Assembly: GCA_036873755.1 (NCBI GenBank)
Contig: JAVTVY010019561.1
Coordinates: forward strand, 1-64,000
Direction: 5' to 3'
Source: Hanleya hanleyi
Taxonomy: Eukaryota > Mollusca > Polyplacophora > Lepidopleurida > Hanleyidae
DNA: 64,000 nt
Shown here one piece after another: positions 46,600-57,145 of this stretch. A program made the translations under genes and the position numbers. How positions within the stretch are numbered: position 1 is the stretch's first letter; each line of letters opens with the position of its first letter. The notes beneath the pieces are model-generated. The model ran no database searches. It was given only the letters and a program-made list of their open reading frames with translations, and was not told where the DNA came from.

Positions 46600-47110
46600 A
46601 ACAAGGTCATGTTTGTTTTGTGCCGATCGACCTATAGGCGGCAAAGTTAAAATTTAATTTCTGGACAATAATTCCTGAAAATCCAAACATATTTTTTTCT
46701 AATTGTGCAAATGGATCACTTGTCTCAAGATCATGTTTGGGATTGTATTTCGTGCCGATCCACCTCTAAGTGGCGCCACCTGAGGACCGAGTTAAAATTG
46801 CGTTTCCAGACGATAACTTTTGAAAGGGACTTTTTCCAAATTTGATGTTTGGGTACCGTGACTCAAGATCTGAGATACCTGAGATACAACACATATCACG
46901 AATCGTTAGATTCTTGGTATGTGCTTTAGAATAGGTTAACCAGAAGACTATTCTGTGAAGTCATGTGACGCAGTCAGTATGTCGGCACCTCTTCCCACTT
47001 CCCTTATATGTGTTGTAATTGAGATTGTTTTTCGTGCCGATTCATGTATAGGTGGCGCGAACTGGGGGATAAGTTAGAACAACTTTTGAAGAAGACACAG
47101 GATATTCCCT
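46600..47110. repeat. Diverged tandem repeat (CGTGCCGATCCACCT unit)
   Basis: Three related units carry TGCCGAT(C/T)(G/C/A)ACCTATAGG-like words followed by GGCG and GTTAAAAT, near 46618, 46753 and 47033. The third is split by the short E284 insertion (46876-47016). Class unknown; similar intragenic-looking repeats are widespread in mollusc genomes (inference). Confidence 0.55.
46876..47016 (+). mobile_element. E284 repeat, short copy 3
   Basis: Holds the right 140 bp of the family, from ACCTGAGATACAACACATAT to TATATGTGTTGT, with 11 bp inverted tips ACAACACATAT/ATATGTGTTGT. It sits inside the diverged tandem array at 46600-47110, splitting one unit. Confidence 0.8.
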
Positions 47111-47139
47111 GATTATGTAAATAATATTGGCACCTTACA

Positions 47140-47295
47140 TTCAGACCCGAGAATACGGTGGATTCTCTGACGTAGCCTTACTATTTCAACCGCGATTTTA
47201 TTGCAGCTGCTCATGTGGAGATTCTAAAGTATCCACACGGCCCCTAGCATAGACTTAAGCGGATTAGATACGCTAGCTCGAGAGCTGAGACGACA
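47140..47295. repeat. Dispersed repeat (CCGAGAATACGGTGGATTCT), copy 2
   Basis: Same family as 28035-28170 but with the E284-related part better kept (AGTATCCACACGGCCCCTAG, then GCGGATTAGATACGCTAG). It may be an ancestor or a longer relative of E284. Confidence 0.6.
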
Positions 47296-47484
47296 GATCA
47301 GTTCAAGCAAATAACTCATCTGATGTTTATGGATGAGTATTGATGCTGTAATACGAAATATCTTTCGATTGTTGATGCTGAAATTCTTTTATGGACTACG
47401 GCTGAATACCGGATGTCGGATCTGACATCTGCTACCCTGATAAAAGAATCACTGTGAATGTAGGGTTGTGATGTTGTCGATTGA

Positions 47485-47990
47485 CCGTACGTGTCAGTTG
47501 GTGTGTTCAATCCTCTGGTGTAGTTGTTGTAATAGCAATACTAAACAGTACAGGCAAAGACCCCGTAGTACAGACTTCACGTTAAAGGTAATTCTTCAAT
47601 ATATCCAGTTAGTTTGATGGGAGAATCATGAAGGTGGAGTAAGAAAACCACGTTGGGACATGCATTGGGACACCGTTCGTGTCGGTTTGTGTGCTCAAAC
47701 CTGTGTAGTTGTTTTAATACCAATACTAAACAGTACAGACAAAGACGCCGTAGAACTGGAATCGTAAGTATAGGCTTCATGTTAAAGTTAAGTCTTCCAT
47801 TTATATCCAGTTAATTTGAAGGGAGAATCATAGAGGTGGAGTAAGAAAACGACGTGGAGACATGCATTTATTTTGTACAGACCGTACGTGTCGGTTTGTG
47901 TGCTCAATCATGTGTAGTTGTTCTAATACCAATACTAAACAGTATAGACAAAGACGCCGTAGCACTGGAATCTTAACTACAGGCTCCACG
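47485..47990. repeat. Tandem array, three ~185-210 bp units
   Basis: The phrase GTGTAGTTGTT.TAATA.CAATACTAAACAGTA recurs at about 47518, 47702 and 47911, each followed by AGACAAAGACGCCGTAG-like words and TTCAYGTTAAAG. The last unit stops at the TTAA where the Kolobok-type element begins. This suggests the array was the insertion target or that the element truncated it. Confidence 0.8.
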
Positions 47991-48699
47991 TTAAAGGGGA
48001 ATGTTATCACAATTTTTGAATGGGTAAAACCAATAAAAAGCAGTTCCCTGTGGCCTGCTTTATTTTTTAGAATTATTTTCAAAATTTTAGCGATGATGCA
48101 ATATCCTGAAATACGGCCCCAAAGTGCCTGATTTTTACTCTCAGTAAATCCGCCCGGCGAGTACCCTGTGACATCACACAGTGAAGCGGCCAGAGTCAAA
48201 CATGGCGGATAACACAGATAGGGTACAAGCTCTGACACAGATTCCAATTTCAGCGTTAACCACGTTGAAGACTGTGACGTTGGAGATTATACAGGTCTTG
48301 GAACTGAATAGAATGTAGAGGCAGTAAGCGATCATGAAACTAGGAGAAGGAGAATCTATCGAGTCATATAGATTTGAGCCATATACAAGCGAATCTGGGG
48401 TCAAACTGGGTCGTCCTGATGTCGGGCCTGTTTCAAGCCTGTGGCAGGCCGTGTCAGGCCGGTTTAAATACACTGATTACATGCTTTACATACGAAATTA
48501 CAACTATCTGTGGATCTTACAATAATATTTATACATTTCTGCTTTTATCTGGCATTTTTTTTAGCCATAAATCAGTTATTATAATGCACAGGATCGTAAA
48601 TTTACTCTTCCGTGCTAAAAAACTTCTAAATAATATAGCAAAAAGGAAACTAGGCCGGCTTGGCTTATTGTGGATGTCACTATAATATATATATTCATT

Positions 48700-49615
48700 T
48701 AAAATCTACAGATAATTTGTTATTGTAAGAGCATACTATGTAGTTATTTACGCCTTTATTTTTATAAGATTTATTGACGTAAAATTATACCCGCAGGGGG
48801 TTAAAAAAAAACGTGAATACAAACAGTTTCAGACATATACATGTAGAAGACAGACACGGATGACGGACAATACAAAACAATATACAGGACAAATTTACAT
48901 TAAAATGTGCACAATAAGCGCTCACAAATCTATGGGACTGGCACACAGTGACCTGGGGACTGGTAGACTTCAATGCACAGCCACGTTTAAATAGGGTATA
49001 TTGTATGCTATATAAGAAATTTTTTTAACCATCTATTAACTGGAAACAGTCGTAAACAAAATGGGCTACATATTTAGTAATTTGTGGATTATTGCAGGAT
49101 AACAGCTCCACAAACATGTCATCAGTGCACATAGATTTATCGCTTATTGGGTTCGCCAATTCAGCCATTAGTTTTGCCCGACGCTCAGAAAATTTGCAGC
49201 AGCTAAGAAGGAAGTGTTTTTCATCCTCTAACACACCACATGTATTACAGAGTCTATTACTTCGTGGGGTTTTAGAGTATCTACCTGTCTCAATTTCCAA
49301 TCTATGGGCACTGATTCGAAGTTTAACTAGTGCAGATCTCTGTTTTCCATTACTCAGAGACATTAGATTTCGTTCATGGCGGGGATAAGATTTCACGAGA
49401 TTATATGTTTCAAGTTTGCTGGAAGATGATACCTCGTCTCTCCATTTTGTCTCATAGATTTCATGTAGAACAACTTTCATAAACTTAGTGCTAGCTTTGG
49501 GATTTGGGCAACCAAAATTTTCCCATACGTGATACGACTTAAGGCTTTGTAGCAGACGTTTCATATAGTGCACCCAATTTTGTGCATTGTTTGCCCGATA
49601 TGTGTGTGTTTATTG
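48700..49615 (-). mobile_element. LINE 3' fragment nested in the Kolobok element
   Basis: A 182-codon open frame at 49025-49573 (extending a little upstream without ATG: NNAQNWVHYMKRLL) encodes the C-terminal region of a LINE polyprotein. It shows WVHYMKRLLQSL, VVLHEIYETKWRDEV, LRISAHRLEIETGRY and a zinc-like motif CNTCGVLEDEKHFLLSC. The sequence differs from both the Tx1-like LINE at 37.5-42.6 kb and the RNase H LINE at 34.3-35.7 kb. It is 5'-truncated, with about 300 bp of AT-rich 3' sequence ending near 48700. Confidence 0.75.
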
Positions 49616-49884
49616 GCATTGTATGGTTCATTATTTTTCATTTCTTACGGGACGGACTGATTGTTATACCGTGGCACGCCGGCTTATTTACATTGCTTAC
49701 GTGCTTAATTTTATTATGTGTTTGTCAATTATTGTTAGCGATTTGATGTTAAAACGGGAGCTAATCCATACCTGTGGATAAGTCCTCTCAAATGAAAACA
49801 AAGTTTCAATTCCAAAGGAAGCTAAATTGATGTTGAAACAATAACTAATTCACCTGTGGAGAAGCCGTTTATTTCTTTTGGACA

Positions 49885-49935
49885 CCCTGTTGCTGAACGC
49901 GCGACGTTAAACCTTAATTCTCTCACTCTCCCTCT
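49885..49935 (+). repeat. LINE/SINE 3'-tail remnant
   Basis: GCGCGACGTTAAACCTTAAT followed by TCTCTCACTCTC matches the 3' end of the RNase H LINE (34279-34320, opposite strand) and the SINE tail at 62862-62900. A short solo tail within the Kolobok element. Confidence 0.6.
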
Positions 49936-50344
49936 TGGACACCCTCCCATAAAAAATTGTTTGCTTCACACCTTTCTGTTGGTTTCAGTTACTCTTCCGG
50001 GTGATCAAAAACATAGAATGTGTGTGCTCACATGGAGATACAAAAAGACACCAAATAATCAGGATAAGCTGGTGCCGGAAGTGAATTTCCTATATACGGG
50101 AATAAGTTGATTAAAAGTACATTGATTATTACAGTTCAGTTAATAGCTGTAGGATTCAGGATGGACTGTTCGAGGATACGATGGAAGCGGTGTGGGCCCA
50201 AACAAGCAGGGAGATTTACAGTGCTTGTCTGCGGGAACGGTTTGTCGCTTGCCGGGTCCACGAGGTCGGTCGTCCCTGTATAACTCACGCACTCCGGCAG
50301 ACTGAGGGGTTGTCTATTTTCTCTTTCTGTTAAAGATTTATTTG

Positions 50345-50589
50345 TCTTGATCTTGGAAATAGCTTCTTTCAGTATAGGGGGATATCCACACATTCTTGCC
50401 ATCTCTGTTTTTGCATAGCTGTCGTCAGTGAAGTGAGCGAAATAAATGCGAGACCATTTCGTCGGCTTTCCCCACCTGTTTTGCACAAATTTCGTCGAAT
50501 TTCTCCCCGATTTGTTCCCCGTTTGGCCACGGGTGCAACTTGAATCCATCTCCATTCGTCTTGCTACGCCCTCCAACAACACACCGACG
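50345..50589 (-). pseudogene. Broken THAP DNA-binding domain (transposase remnant)
   Basis: Minus-strand reading from about 50589 gives RRCVVGGRSKTNGDGFKLHP, then WPNGEQ. After a frameshift near 50500 it continues KFVQNRWGKPTKWSR, IYFAHFTDDSYAK and MARMCGYPP. The THAP zinc-binding pattern is C-x2-4-C...C-x2-H: the second Cys (GGC to GGR) and the third (ICSxHF to IYFAHF) are both lost. With the frameshift, the domain cannot work. Position next to the right inverted repeat fits an N-terminal THAP of a Kolobok transposase. Confidence 0.7.
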
Positions 50590-50865
50590 AGGTATGATGC
50601 CTCAAAAGTATGAGAATACAGTCGAAAAATATTGGAGTAACATTACTTGTTTACGTATGCTAATGCTATGGCGGACTGGTTCACTCTGTGACGTCATGGG
50701 TCAAAGGTCACCGCTTTGACAGGCTTGTGGTAGGAAGGCGTTTAAATCGCCAAATTTACCGTTTTAAAGTTCGGAGATCGGGGGGAAAACTATATAGTCG
50801 ATTTCTTACAGTATCAATGTATATATTAACGTTTACATAGGTCCGGCGATAACATTCCCCTTTAA

Positions 50866-51949
50866 CAGCAAGAATCTACAACGAGGAATTCACTGGGGCT
50901 ACACGATTTTTGTGTTTTTCTCTTGTTTTTCGTTTTTGGTGTCGAAATTCCCCAGGCAACAGATTTGACTTGGCATTGGACATGCCCCAAAGAAACACGT
51001 TGCTCTTGTTGTGCTGGAATAAGGATAGTTCACACCCGTGATATCAGTGATCCTCGCATGCCCACTGCAGTGAAAGATGACGGTACGATCAACAAGACAT
51101 CACAATGCCTGAGCATCCACACATTGGCATTGATATGACATAACTGTGCCTTTATGATGCTACGTCACGTCATTACCCTATAAAACAGTAGCGACGCCTA
51201 GTGGGATGAACTATCCCCATTATGATCTGGCTAAAATATTGATAATGATGATGATTTCTGGTCAAAATATTTATCTCGGGTTTTAGTAAAGGTAATCCAA
51301 TGTGGAGTTTTTGACAGCCTTTGATGAAGCTAGTTCAGACACACAGAATAAACTGGATTATCTTTTTATTACAATTAATGTTGTACATTGAGAGGTGAAC
51401 AACATTTGTACATCATTTGCAGTCCTATTGAACAGGAACAAACTTTATATTGAAATAAGTACAAGTCTTGCAACATCCTGTTGGAACATCCTGTTGTTTG
51501 TAATATATAAGTTACAAATATTTGCCATCTAAACCAGATAAGAGTTGCATAAATGAGGTATAAAATAAAGTATTGACTTACAGATAATAGTACATCATAG
51601 ATACCAGGTATCCAAATTGTCCCCCATAGAACAGCTTGTGGAAGACTGCAGATCTCTACATCACTATGTACATCTGCTCCCTCACGACGAACTAATCAAC
51701 TTTTAGACACCTTGAAAATTGTCACATTGAAAAGAATTAGGATGTGGATATTTCAATTAACTTGAGGCAATGAACATGATAAAGAATGCAGGAAAGAAGC
51801 AATCCGAGATTACTTAATTGTATGCCCCCCATCTGCTTTAGACCGACACTGTCAGGTCATTGTTCTGTTCTGTATTGGTCAATGGAGGCCTAATTTGGAT
51901 AATTATAAAAATTCTATTTCAGTCACTTTTTTCACCATGCCTCGGATAA
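50866..51949. other. No gene recognised (1.1 kb)
   Basis: A 71-codon open stretch at 50923-51138 (Cys-rich: CPKETRCSCCAG) has no recognised family. The rest is AT-rich and unassigned. Confidence 0.4.
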
Positions 51950-52504
51950 CACATATTCCAAGTTTCAAGTCGATCGACCAACAAGTGATAATAATATAAT
52001 GTTTTGATGCAAGATGGTCGCCGGCGCTTTCGCCCGGACGAACAGACTGACAAAGCGCTTTACTTTGCACAACTACAAGGCACAGACCTCATATCATACA
52101 AATTTCATGCTTGTCCATACAATATGGACCGAGAGCCAGCCTCGACAAATATATATATTTCATTCACTAAAGTTTGAGGAACGAAGGGCCATAACTCTTG
52201 AAAATATATCTGAAATGCAGAGAAACTTAATGCTGCACAACTATGGGGCATTGACCACATATCATGCAAATTTCATACTTGTCCATTTATTCTCAGCCAT
52301 GTGGTTCTCGGGTGTGAGAAGGAATAGGATCCAATGTGATATGGATGAAATATAGTTCCAATTCACAAAGATTTCAAGAACAAAGGACCATAACTCTATG
52401 CGAAACACGGAGAAACTTCATGCTGCACAACTAAAGGGCACTCACTACATATCATGCAAATTTCATAATTGTCCATACATTATATTAACCAAGATCCATC
52501 CCAG
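51950..52504. repeat. Dispersed diverged repeat (GGGCCATAACTCT units), left part
   Basis: Three to four units of about 170-190 bp share AGGGCCATAACTCT, GAGAAACTTMATGCTGCACA and CATATCATGCAAATTTCATA. The start carries GCGCTTTCGCCCGGACGAAC. The right part continues at 53841 after the transposon at 52505-53840. Such ggccataactc/cggacgg repeats are common in bivalve genomes (from general knowledge). Open stretches in it are incidental. Confidence 0.6.
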
Positions 52505-53840
52505 CCCGTACCAAACAGTCTCATATAATCTGACGTGTTTCTAGTATGATTTTGTTGAGAAACTCTCCTCAACTAGTAAGACACATATGAGACGAGGCAA
52601 GGTTTCACTTTTCTCACTTAAATCTCGTGAGAAAATGAAATCATACGAGGAACTATGTGAGAAAATATATCTTGTGAGGTTTCTATTCTGACCAGAAGAA
52701 ATATATAGGGAGTCCCTTTTTCTCACGAGAGATCATATGAGTTTCAGGACTTTAACAAAATCTGAAGAGAAAATGTTCAATATGAACTGAGTCCAAATGC
52801 TCACAAGAGATCTCTTGTGAGATTATAGTCTTGGTATCCCTTTACTGACTGGAATCCTTTGTGTAAGTTTTGGAGGGAAAATTGAACAAGGAGGAAAATA
52901 CTGTCACACAAGGGGATATGGTTGGTGTGTCCTCACTCAGGGATTTACAAGTTTTAGATGGTTTACTGGTGAAATACATATGCTATAGTATTGAGAAAAG
53001 GAACAGTTATTGAGGTAGGTTTATTGGGATCATAGGGATATTTCAGAAACTATGTTTACTGGCTATTATCCTGCAAGTTTGAAAAGATCACACTGGACAC
53101 CAACAACATGTTCTCTGAAATTTTGTGAAGAATTCAATGAATCATCTTGAAATTAGGAACTGAGTTCCCTGGTAGGGATGGCATATGCCTGTTATTCAAA
53201 TGGGATACACCATGCGCAGTTTGGTGTTCTGATCTGGATGGCTTAGAGTTCCAGTTAGGTCATTCCCCCCATGCTGCTGCATGGTATGACATAAGCCATC
53301 CTTTGTCTGCCGAGTTCCAAACTGTATGGCATGGAGTTCCTATGTGAGTTCCAACACGGCGCACCATGCCACTCTGTTTGGAATGCCTTATGCCAGTTCC
53401 TAGTATGCTCCAATTTCAAGAAGCTCCCTAAACAGGTTTTACTCTTTGTTCCTGTATGTATTTAAAGATTTTAAACTTATAACAAATTGAGGCTCATGTG
53501 TACCAAGCTTACATGTCCTGTACCATGCTTCACTAATTGTAGACAAAATTGAAGCATTGGAATGGTTCAATGGTTTAGCCATATTTTGTTGAAATAAGTG
53601 CTTGGGTCCTGAAATCTCACAAGAGATCTCATGTGAGGTTTTGACAAGAATTCTCAGGCTCCATGTAAAATCTCATAAGAGGTCTCACAAGATTTAGGCA
53701 AGATTTCACAAATCTCACCTCATTTGCATGTTAAATTTCACGTAAGTTTCTGGCAAGTTTCTCAGTAGTTCTCACCTCAGATTCTTACGAGGAACTTGCG
53801 TGAAACACACAAGATTTTATGTGAGACAGTTTCGTACGGG
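52505..53840. mobile_element. 1.34 kb DNA transposon with CCCGTAC ends
   Basis: The left end CCCGTACCAAACAGTCTCAT and the right end TGAGACAGTTTCGTACGGG are complementary over about 19 bp with two mismatches. Both ends carry palindromes built from CTCACAAGAGATCTC/GATCTCTTGTGAG (52802-52822, 53615-53635, 53672-53690), forming subterminal clusters. Non-coding interior; around 53150-53400 the words GGAACT..GTTCC recur, a further inverted motif. Superfamily and target duplication could not be fixed. Confidence 0.8.
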
Positions 53841-54055
53841 TGACAAGTCCCAATTTGCAGAGATTTCAGGAACAAAGGGGCATAACTCTTGAAAATATAC
53901 CCGAAACTCGGAAAAAACACTACGCTGCACAACTACGAGGCACTGGCCACCAAATATTAACAGAAATATTGCACAGACAAGACATTCGGATGGACGGACC
54001 AACTGATCGCTATATGCCCCCCTCTATTTAGAAGGGGGAGGGGGAGTAATAAATA
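53841..54055. repeat. Dispersed diverged repeat, right part
   Basis: Continuation of 51950-52504 with GGGGCATAACTCTTGAAAAT, GGATGGACGGACCAACTGA and a terminal GCTATATGCCCCCCTCTA. The split shows that the transposon inserted into a pre-existing repeat. Confidence 0.6.
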
Positions 54056-54133
54056 TATTTCTTATAAATGGATGTACCTAACATGACTTAAATACAGTTA
54101 AATAAAAGTATTTAATTCAACCTGGACTTGTAC

Positions 54134-54255
54134 CTCTGATGCTGGGGCAAAGTCCTGTTCATCTTGACCAAATCCACCCATCCTGAATCCATCCTGACCA
54201 AATATCCTCCTGACCATCTCTTCTGGATCTACTGTGCTTTGGAAACCTTCAAATC
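54134..54255 (-). CDS. DNAJA3: DNAJA3/Tid1-like DnaJ exon (Gly/Phe-rich linker)
   Basis: Minus-strand exon of 122 nt between an acceptor (GACATCACAG) and a donor (GAG|GTACAAGT). Its first two bases complete the Gly codon left by the upstream exon, and it encodes FEGFQSTVDPEEMVRRIFGQ, then DGFRMGGFGQ and DEQDFAPASE. In DNAJA3/Tid1 the phrase TVDPEELFRKIFG follows the J domain and precedes the substrate/zinc-finger part, so the order and phase fit. The open frame runs past the donor into intron, which should be ignored. Downstream exons (zinc fingers, C-terminal domains) were not found to the left. Confidence 0.82.
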
Positions 54256-54469
54256 CTGTGATGTCAGAAGAATCAGATTTGAGTGATAAAGTTCGTATTT
54301 CTCTCTTTAATTCTGGCAGGTAATATAAGTTCCACGAGTAGAATAGGCTCATGGGTGTGGTTAAAGATGTGATTCTTGGCAGTTACACCTTTCTGCCGAA
54401 TAGGCCAGTGAATTTACCCTTCTTACAAATCTAAGTGACAAATATCTACATGTATGCCAGTGATTGAGA

Positions 54470-54525
54470 GTGCGAGAGAGAGAATTAAATGTAACATCGC
54501 ATTCAGGTCAGTGATTGAATTAGTA
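54470..54525 (-). repeat. LINE/SINE 3'-tail remnant
   Basis: GAGAGAGAGAATTAAATGTAACATCGCATTCAG resembles, on the same strand, the 3' end at 34279-34320 (GAGAATTAAGGTTTAACGTC then GCGTTCAG). It is a decayed tail left in or near the DNAJA3-like locus. Confidence 0.5.
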
Positions 54526-55004
54526 GAGAAACTAGAGCTCAGTGAGTCCAATATCAAGTATTATGGCTATACTAATCATCCATAATTGTTCTTTTTAGAA
54601 AATATCATCAATTCTGCATATATAGCAGCTACATTCAAGTTAGAGTATATATATCACAAAATCATATCTAGATTTTATAATACACAAAAAGGGTCATAAA
54701 AGGGCCGAGACGAATACTGTTTTATAGGCTTGTAGAATACAACTAGATAAATAAATTTGGTAGCTGTATTGAGCACAGTTCTTCAGATATAATTGATTAC
54801 ATTCAAGCATATCCAAGATTATTACACCCGAAAATGACCAAGACGATGATTTTCTTTGTAAGCTTCTAGAATACAACTTGATAAATAAGTTTCCAAAATT
54901 TTGCAGGTGTACCAAACACTGATCTGCAGATATAACTTGTACATTCAGTAGGCGTCTGACTTAGTACTACAGTACACCCAAGAATTAAACTGGTCAAATT
55001 CGCG

Positions 55005-55125
55005 AAGGATAGCCGAAAAATGTCGCGAACCGTTCGCGAACGTTTCGCGAACGATTCGCCAGTACCTCTAGCCATACCTTTCGCGAGAAAATGTCCGAAT
55101 TGAACCTTTCGCGAAAGGAATACGC
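55005..55125. repeat. TTCGCGAA palindrome cluster, left
   Basis: Seven or more TTCGCGAA or near copies, including CTTTCGCGAAAGG, in about 120 bp starting just inside the left end of the element at 54970. Mirrored at 56805-56950. Confidence 0.8.
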
Positions 55126-56804
55126 GAACGATGTTTGAGGAAGTAAATGTCGTAAAATGTTTATATTCTTGTCTGTCAACTATTTATTTTTCATTTGCTC
55201 GTGTGTTTTGTTTTTAATGGCATTAATTAGGTCCATATACCTTATTTTGCGAATGAATTGCAACTATAAAATCACGACGTGGACGACGTAGCCTACCGGT
55301 TTTCTTCGTCAGTCCATGAGCAAACCGTTATTCACCCAAAATCGAGATCGTACAATCGGGAGCTGTACCACCGTATTCATCTAGTCAAAAAGTCGCATAA
55401 TCTGTCACTTATTTGAATTCATTGTGCTGTATGGCTTGTTTTTGTAAATGAAATCTTTCACATCCAAATAAACTCATCGCAGTGCATGAAGCCCGATCTC
55501 AAACATGGCGTCAGCCAGCCGTTCATAAGAGGCGTGTCCAGTTGCTATGAAGAGGGGAAACAACTCTGAGCAGACATTTAAAAAAATGTTATTGCTTCAT
55601 GGGCGGAACAGGGATTATTCTTGACAAAAAAAAATCATCTACTCAGTTTCCAAATTCAACAGAACTAACTCAGTTCTTTCAGCACGCCCGAATGTCTGCA
55701 AAAAGTCATTTTTTGAAAGTTTTCATCCCATGAATTAAAAAACTCATTTTTAAAAAAGTTTTCATGAAGAATAAACACTCATTATTTTAAAGTTTTCATC
55801 TTTAACAGGATGCATTTATATTGCAGTGGCAGCGGCATTTTGTTTCAAGATAATGATTCAAATCAACGAGATATGATATAATTCTAGAGGAAAATTGGTG
55901 TGATTAATAAAAAGTGGTTTAGGCATTTTTTTTTTTTTTTCTAAGACTTGAATTTGAAATTTCCCCGACACCATTTGAAATGAAAGTGTTAAATTTTCCT
56001 TCAATTGCATTTTATTGTGGAAAATGTATCCTGCGAGAATTAAATTTGCGATTTCCGAAAACGTTGTACACGCAAGGAAACCAAACGGTTGTAAATTCAA
56101 GACGGCCATAATAAATACCGTACCAAGCTCAACCGTAGACCAGTCAATGCTCTAGACAACCCGATCATGATTGATTGCAAGCTCTCGTCATGCACACGTG
56201 AAACTTCTTTATTCAGACAATTTGTACGTTTGGTGTTGATGTATTTTCAATCCTTGGTATAGCTGGACATTTCACCTTTTATTTCGTGTTGAAACGAAAC
56301 GGTACGGGATGTAGCTGACTGCTGGCACATGTCTCTCTGCTGCGCAGTTCTGTCGGGCGTTGTAGCTGTCATCCCTCGTGGTCGTTTGGAAACTTCCACC
56401 CCGTGACCCGTTCGTATGAATCGCAAACCCATACTTTCTAGTATAAAGAAATGCATTGCATGGTTCCCGACGAATCGAATTGGAAGCGTTCACTAAAACT
56501 AGGGAAGTAAGGCACAAAACTTTTAGCTGTGCCGTATTCCATACGCACATGGCCTACAACAACAACGACGACAACGTGAGTGGAGATTTTCTTTTGCTCC
56601 GTTCGTAGACTGTATTTTCTGCCTATTTCGTTCCTGAAACTCAATTTTGTTGCAGGAAATTCTTGCTGGGTGAAATCGAGAATAGTGGTCCTAAAACATA
56701 ACCCGCATAAAGAAACCCAACACTCCCGCATTTCAAATTGATGTGATTTGTTGTCATCTTGTCTTGTCAAATACGGATCGCTTTACGTCAGTTACGATCG
56801 TGAC

Positions 56805-56950
56805 CTATCTTTCGCGAAAGGTATTTACCTTTCGCGAAAGCTTTGAAATAAATATTAAATCATCGCAAGTTATTATCAACCTTTCGCACATGCTTTCGCG
56901 AACGTTTCGCGAATGTTTCGCGAAAGATGAACCCAACGTTTCGCGAACAG
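56805..56950. repeat. TTCGCGAA palindrome cluster, right
   Basis: At least seven TTCGCGAA copies (CTTTCGCGAAAGGTA, CGTTTCGCGAA and others) ending about 25 bp before the right terminus. Very CpG-rich against an AT-rich background; the CpGs persist although CpG decays in methylated repeats. Confidence 0.8.
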
Positions 56951-57034
56951 TGACCAGTTTACTTCTTGGGCGTACTGTACATGTACATGTAGATAAATAA
57001 GTGTTCAACATTTGGTGGTTGTCTGTCAAGCGGT

Positions 57035-57145
57035 TTTGCCTTGAATGCAGCAACAGACAGACGGACGGATGTACGGACGTACAGATGGGCAGACGTACAT
57101 GGCGACGACAATACCCCAAGGCCAAAATGGCAGAGGGGTAAAAAG
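57035..57145. repeat. Diverged GGACGGA-type repeat end
   Basis: CAACAGACAGACGGACGGAT, then GGACGTACAGATGGGCAGAC and CGACGACAATACCCCAAGGC. Resembles the end of the repeat at 53841-54055 and of the array at 61740-62815 (same cggacgg style). Solo fragment. Confidence 0.5.

Larger units (their letters stand above)
47991..50865 (-). mobile_element. Kolobok-type DNA transposon (TTAA, THAP), degraded
   Basis: The left end TTAAAGGGGAATGTTATC (47991-48008) and the right end GATAACATTCCCCTTTAA (50848-50865) are exact reverse complements over 18 bp including the TTAA target. Inside, on the minus strand near the right end, is a broken THAP domain, the DNA-binding domain typical of Kolobok transposases. 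The catalytic part is not recognisable, and a foreign LINE fragment is nested at about 48700-49610. At about 48170-48220 a CATGGCGGATAAC stretch lies near the left end. TTAA duplication plus THAP makes Kolobok the best class; piggyBac lacks THAP. Confidence 0.85.
54970..56977. mobile_element. 2.0 kb intronic DNA transposon with CAGTACRCCC ends (TA)
   Basis: The left end CAGTACACCCAAGAATTAAA and the right end (reverse complement) CAGTACGCCCAAGAAGTAAA stay complementary for about 27 bp with two mismatches, flanked by TA at 54968-54969 and 56978-56979. Both ends have clusters of TTCGCGAA palindromes. TA duplication and CAGT-type ends fit Tc1/mariner/pogo. The interior has no recognisable transposase (open stretches at 55858-56109 and 56438-56770, minus, are unassigned), so it is non-autonomous. 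It lies in the intron between 54255 and 58058. Confidence 0.82.

Noticed and set aside
52014..52355. 113-codon plus-strand open stretch
   Set aside because: Lies in the diverged ggccataactc repeat, contains duplicated nucleotide units and shows no protein family signal.
54098..54352. Single 84-codon gene
   Set aside because: The DnaJ-like part is bounded by good splice sites; the codons outside 54134-54255 are intron read-through.
56438..56770. 110-codon minus-strand gene in the CAGTAC-ended transposon
   Set aside because: Low-complexity (a Val run), no recognised transposase motif, no supporting splice or homology signal.
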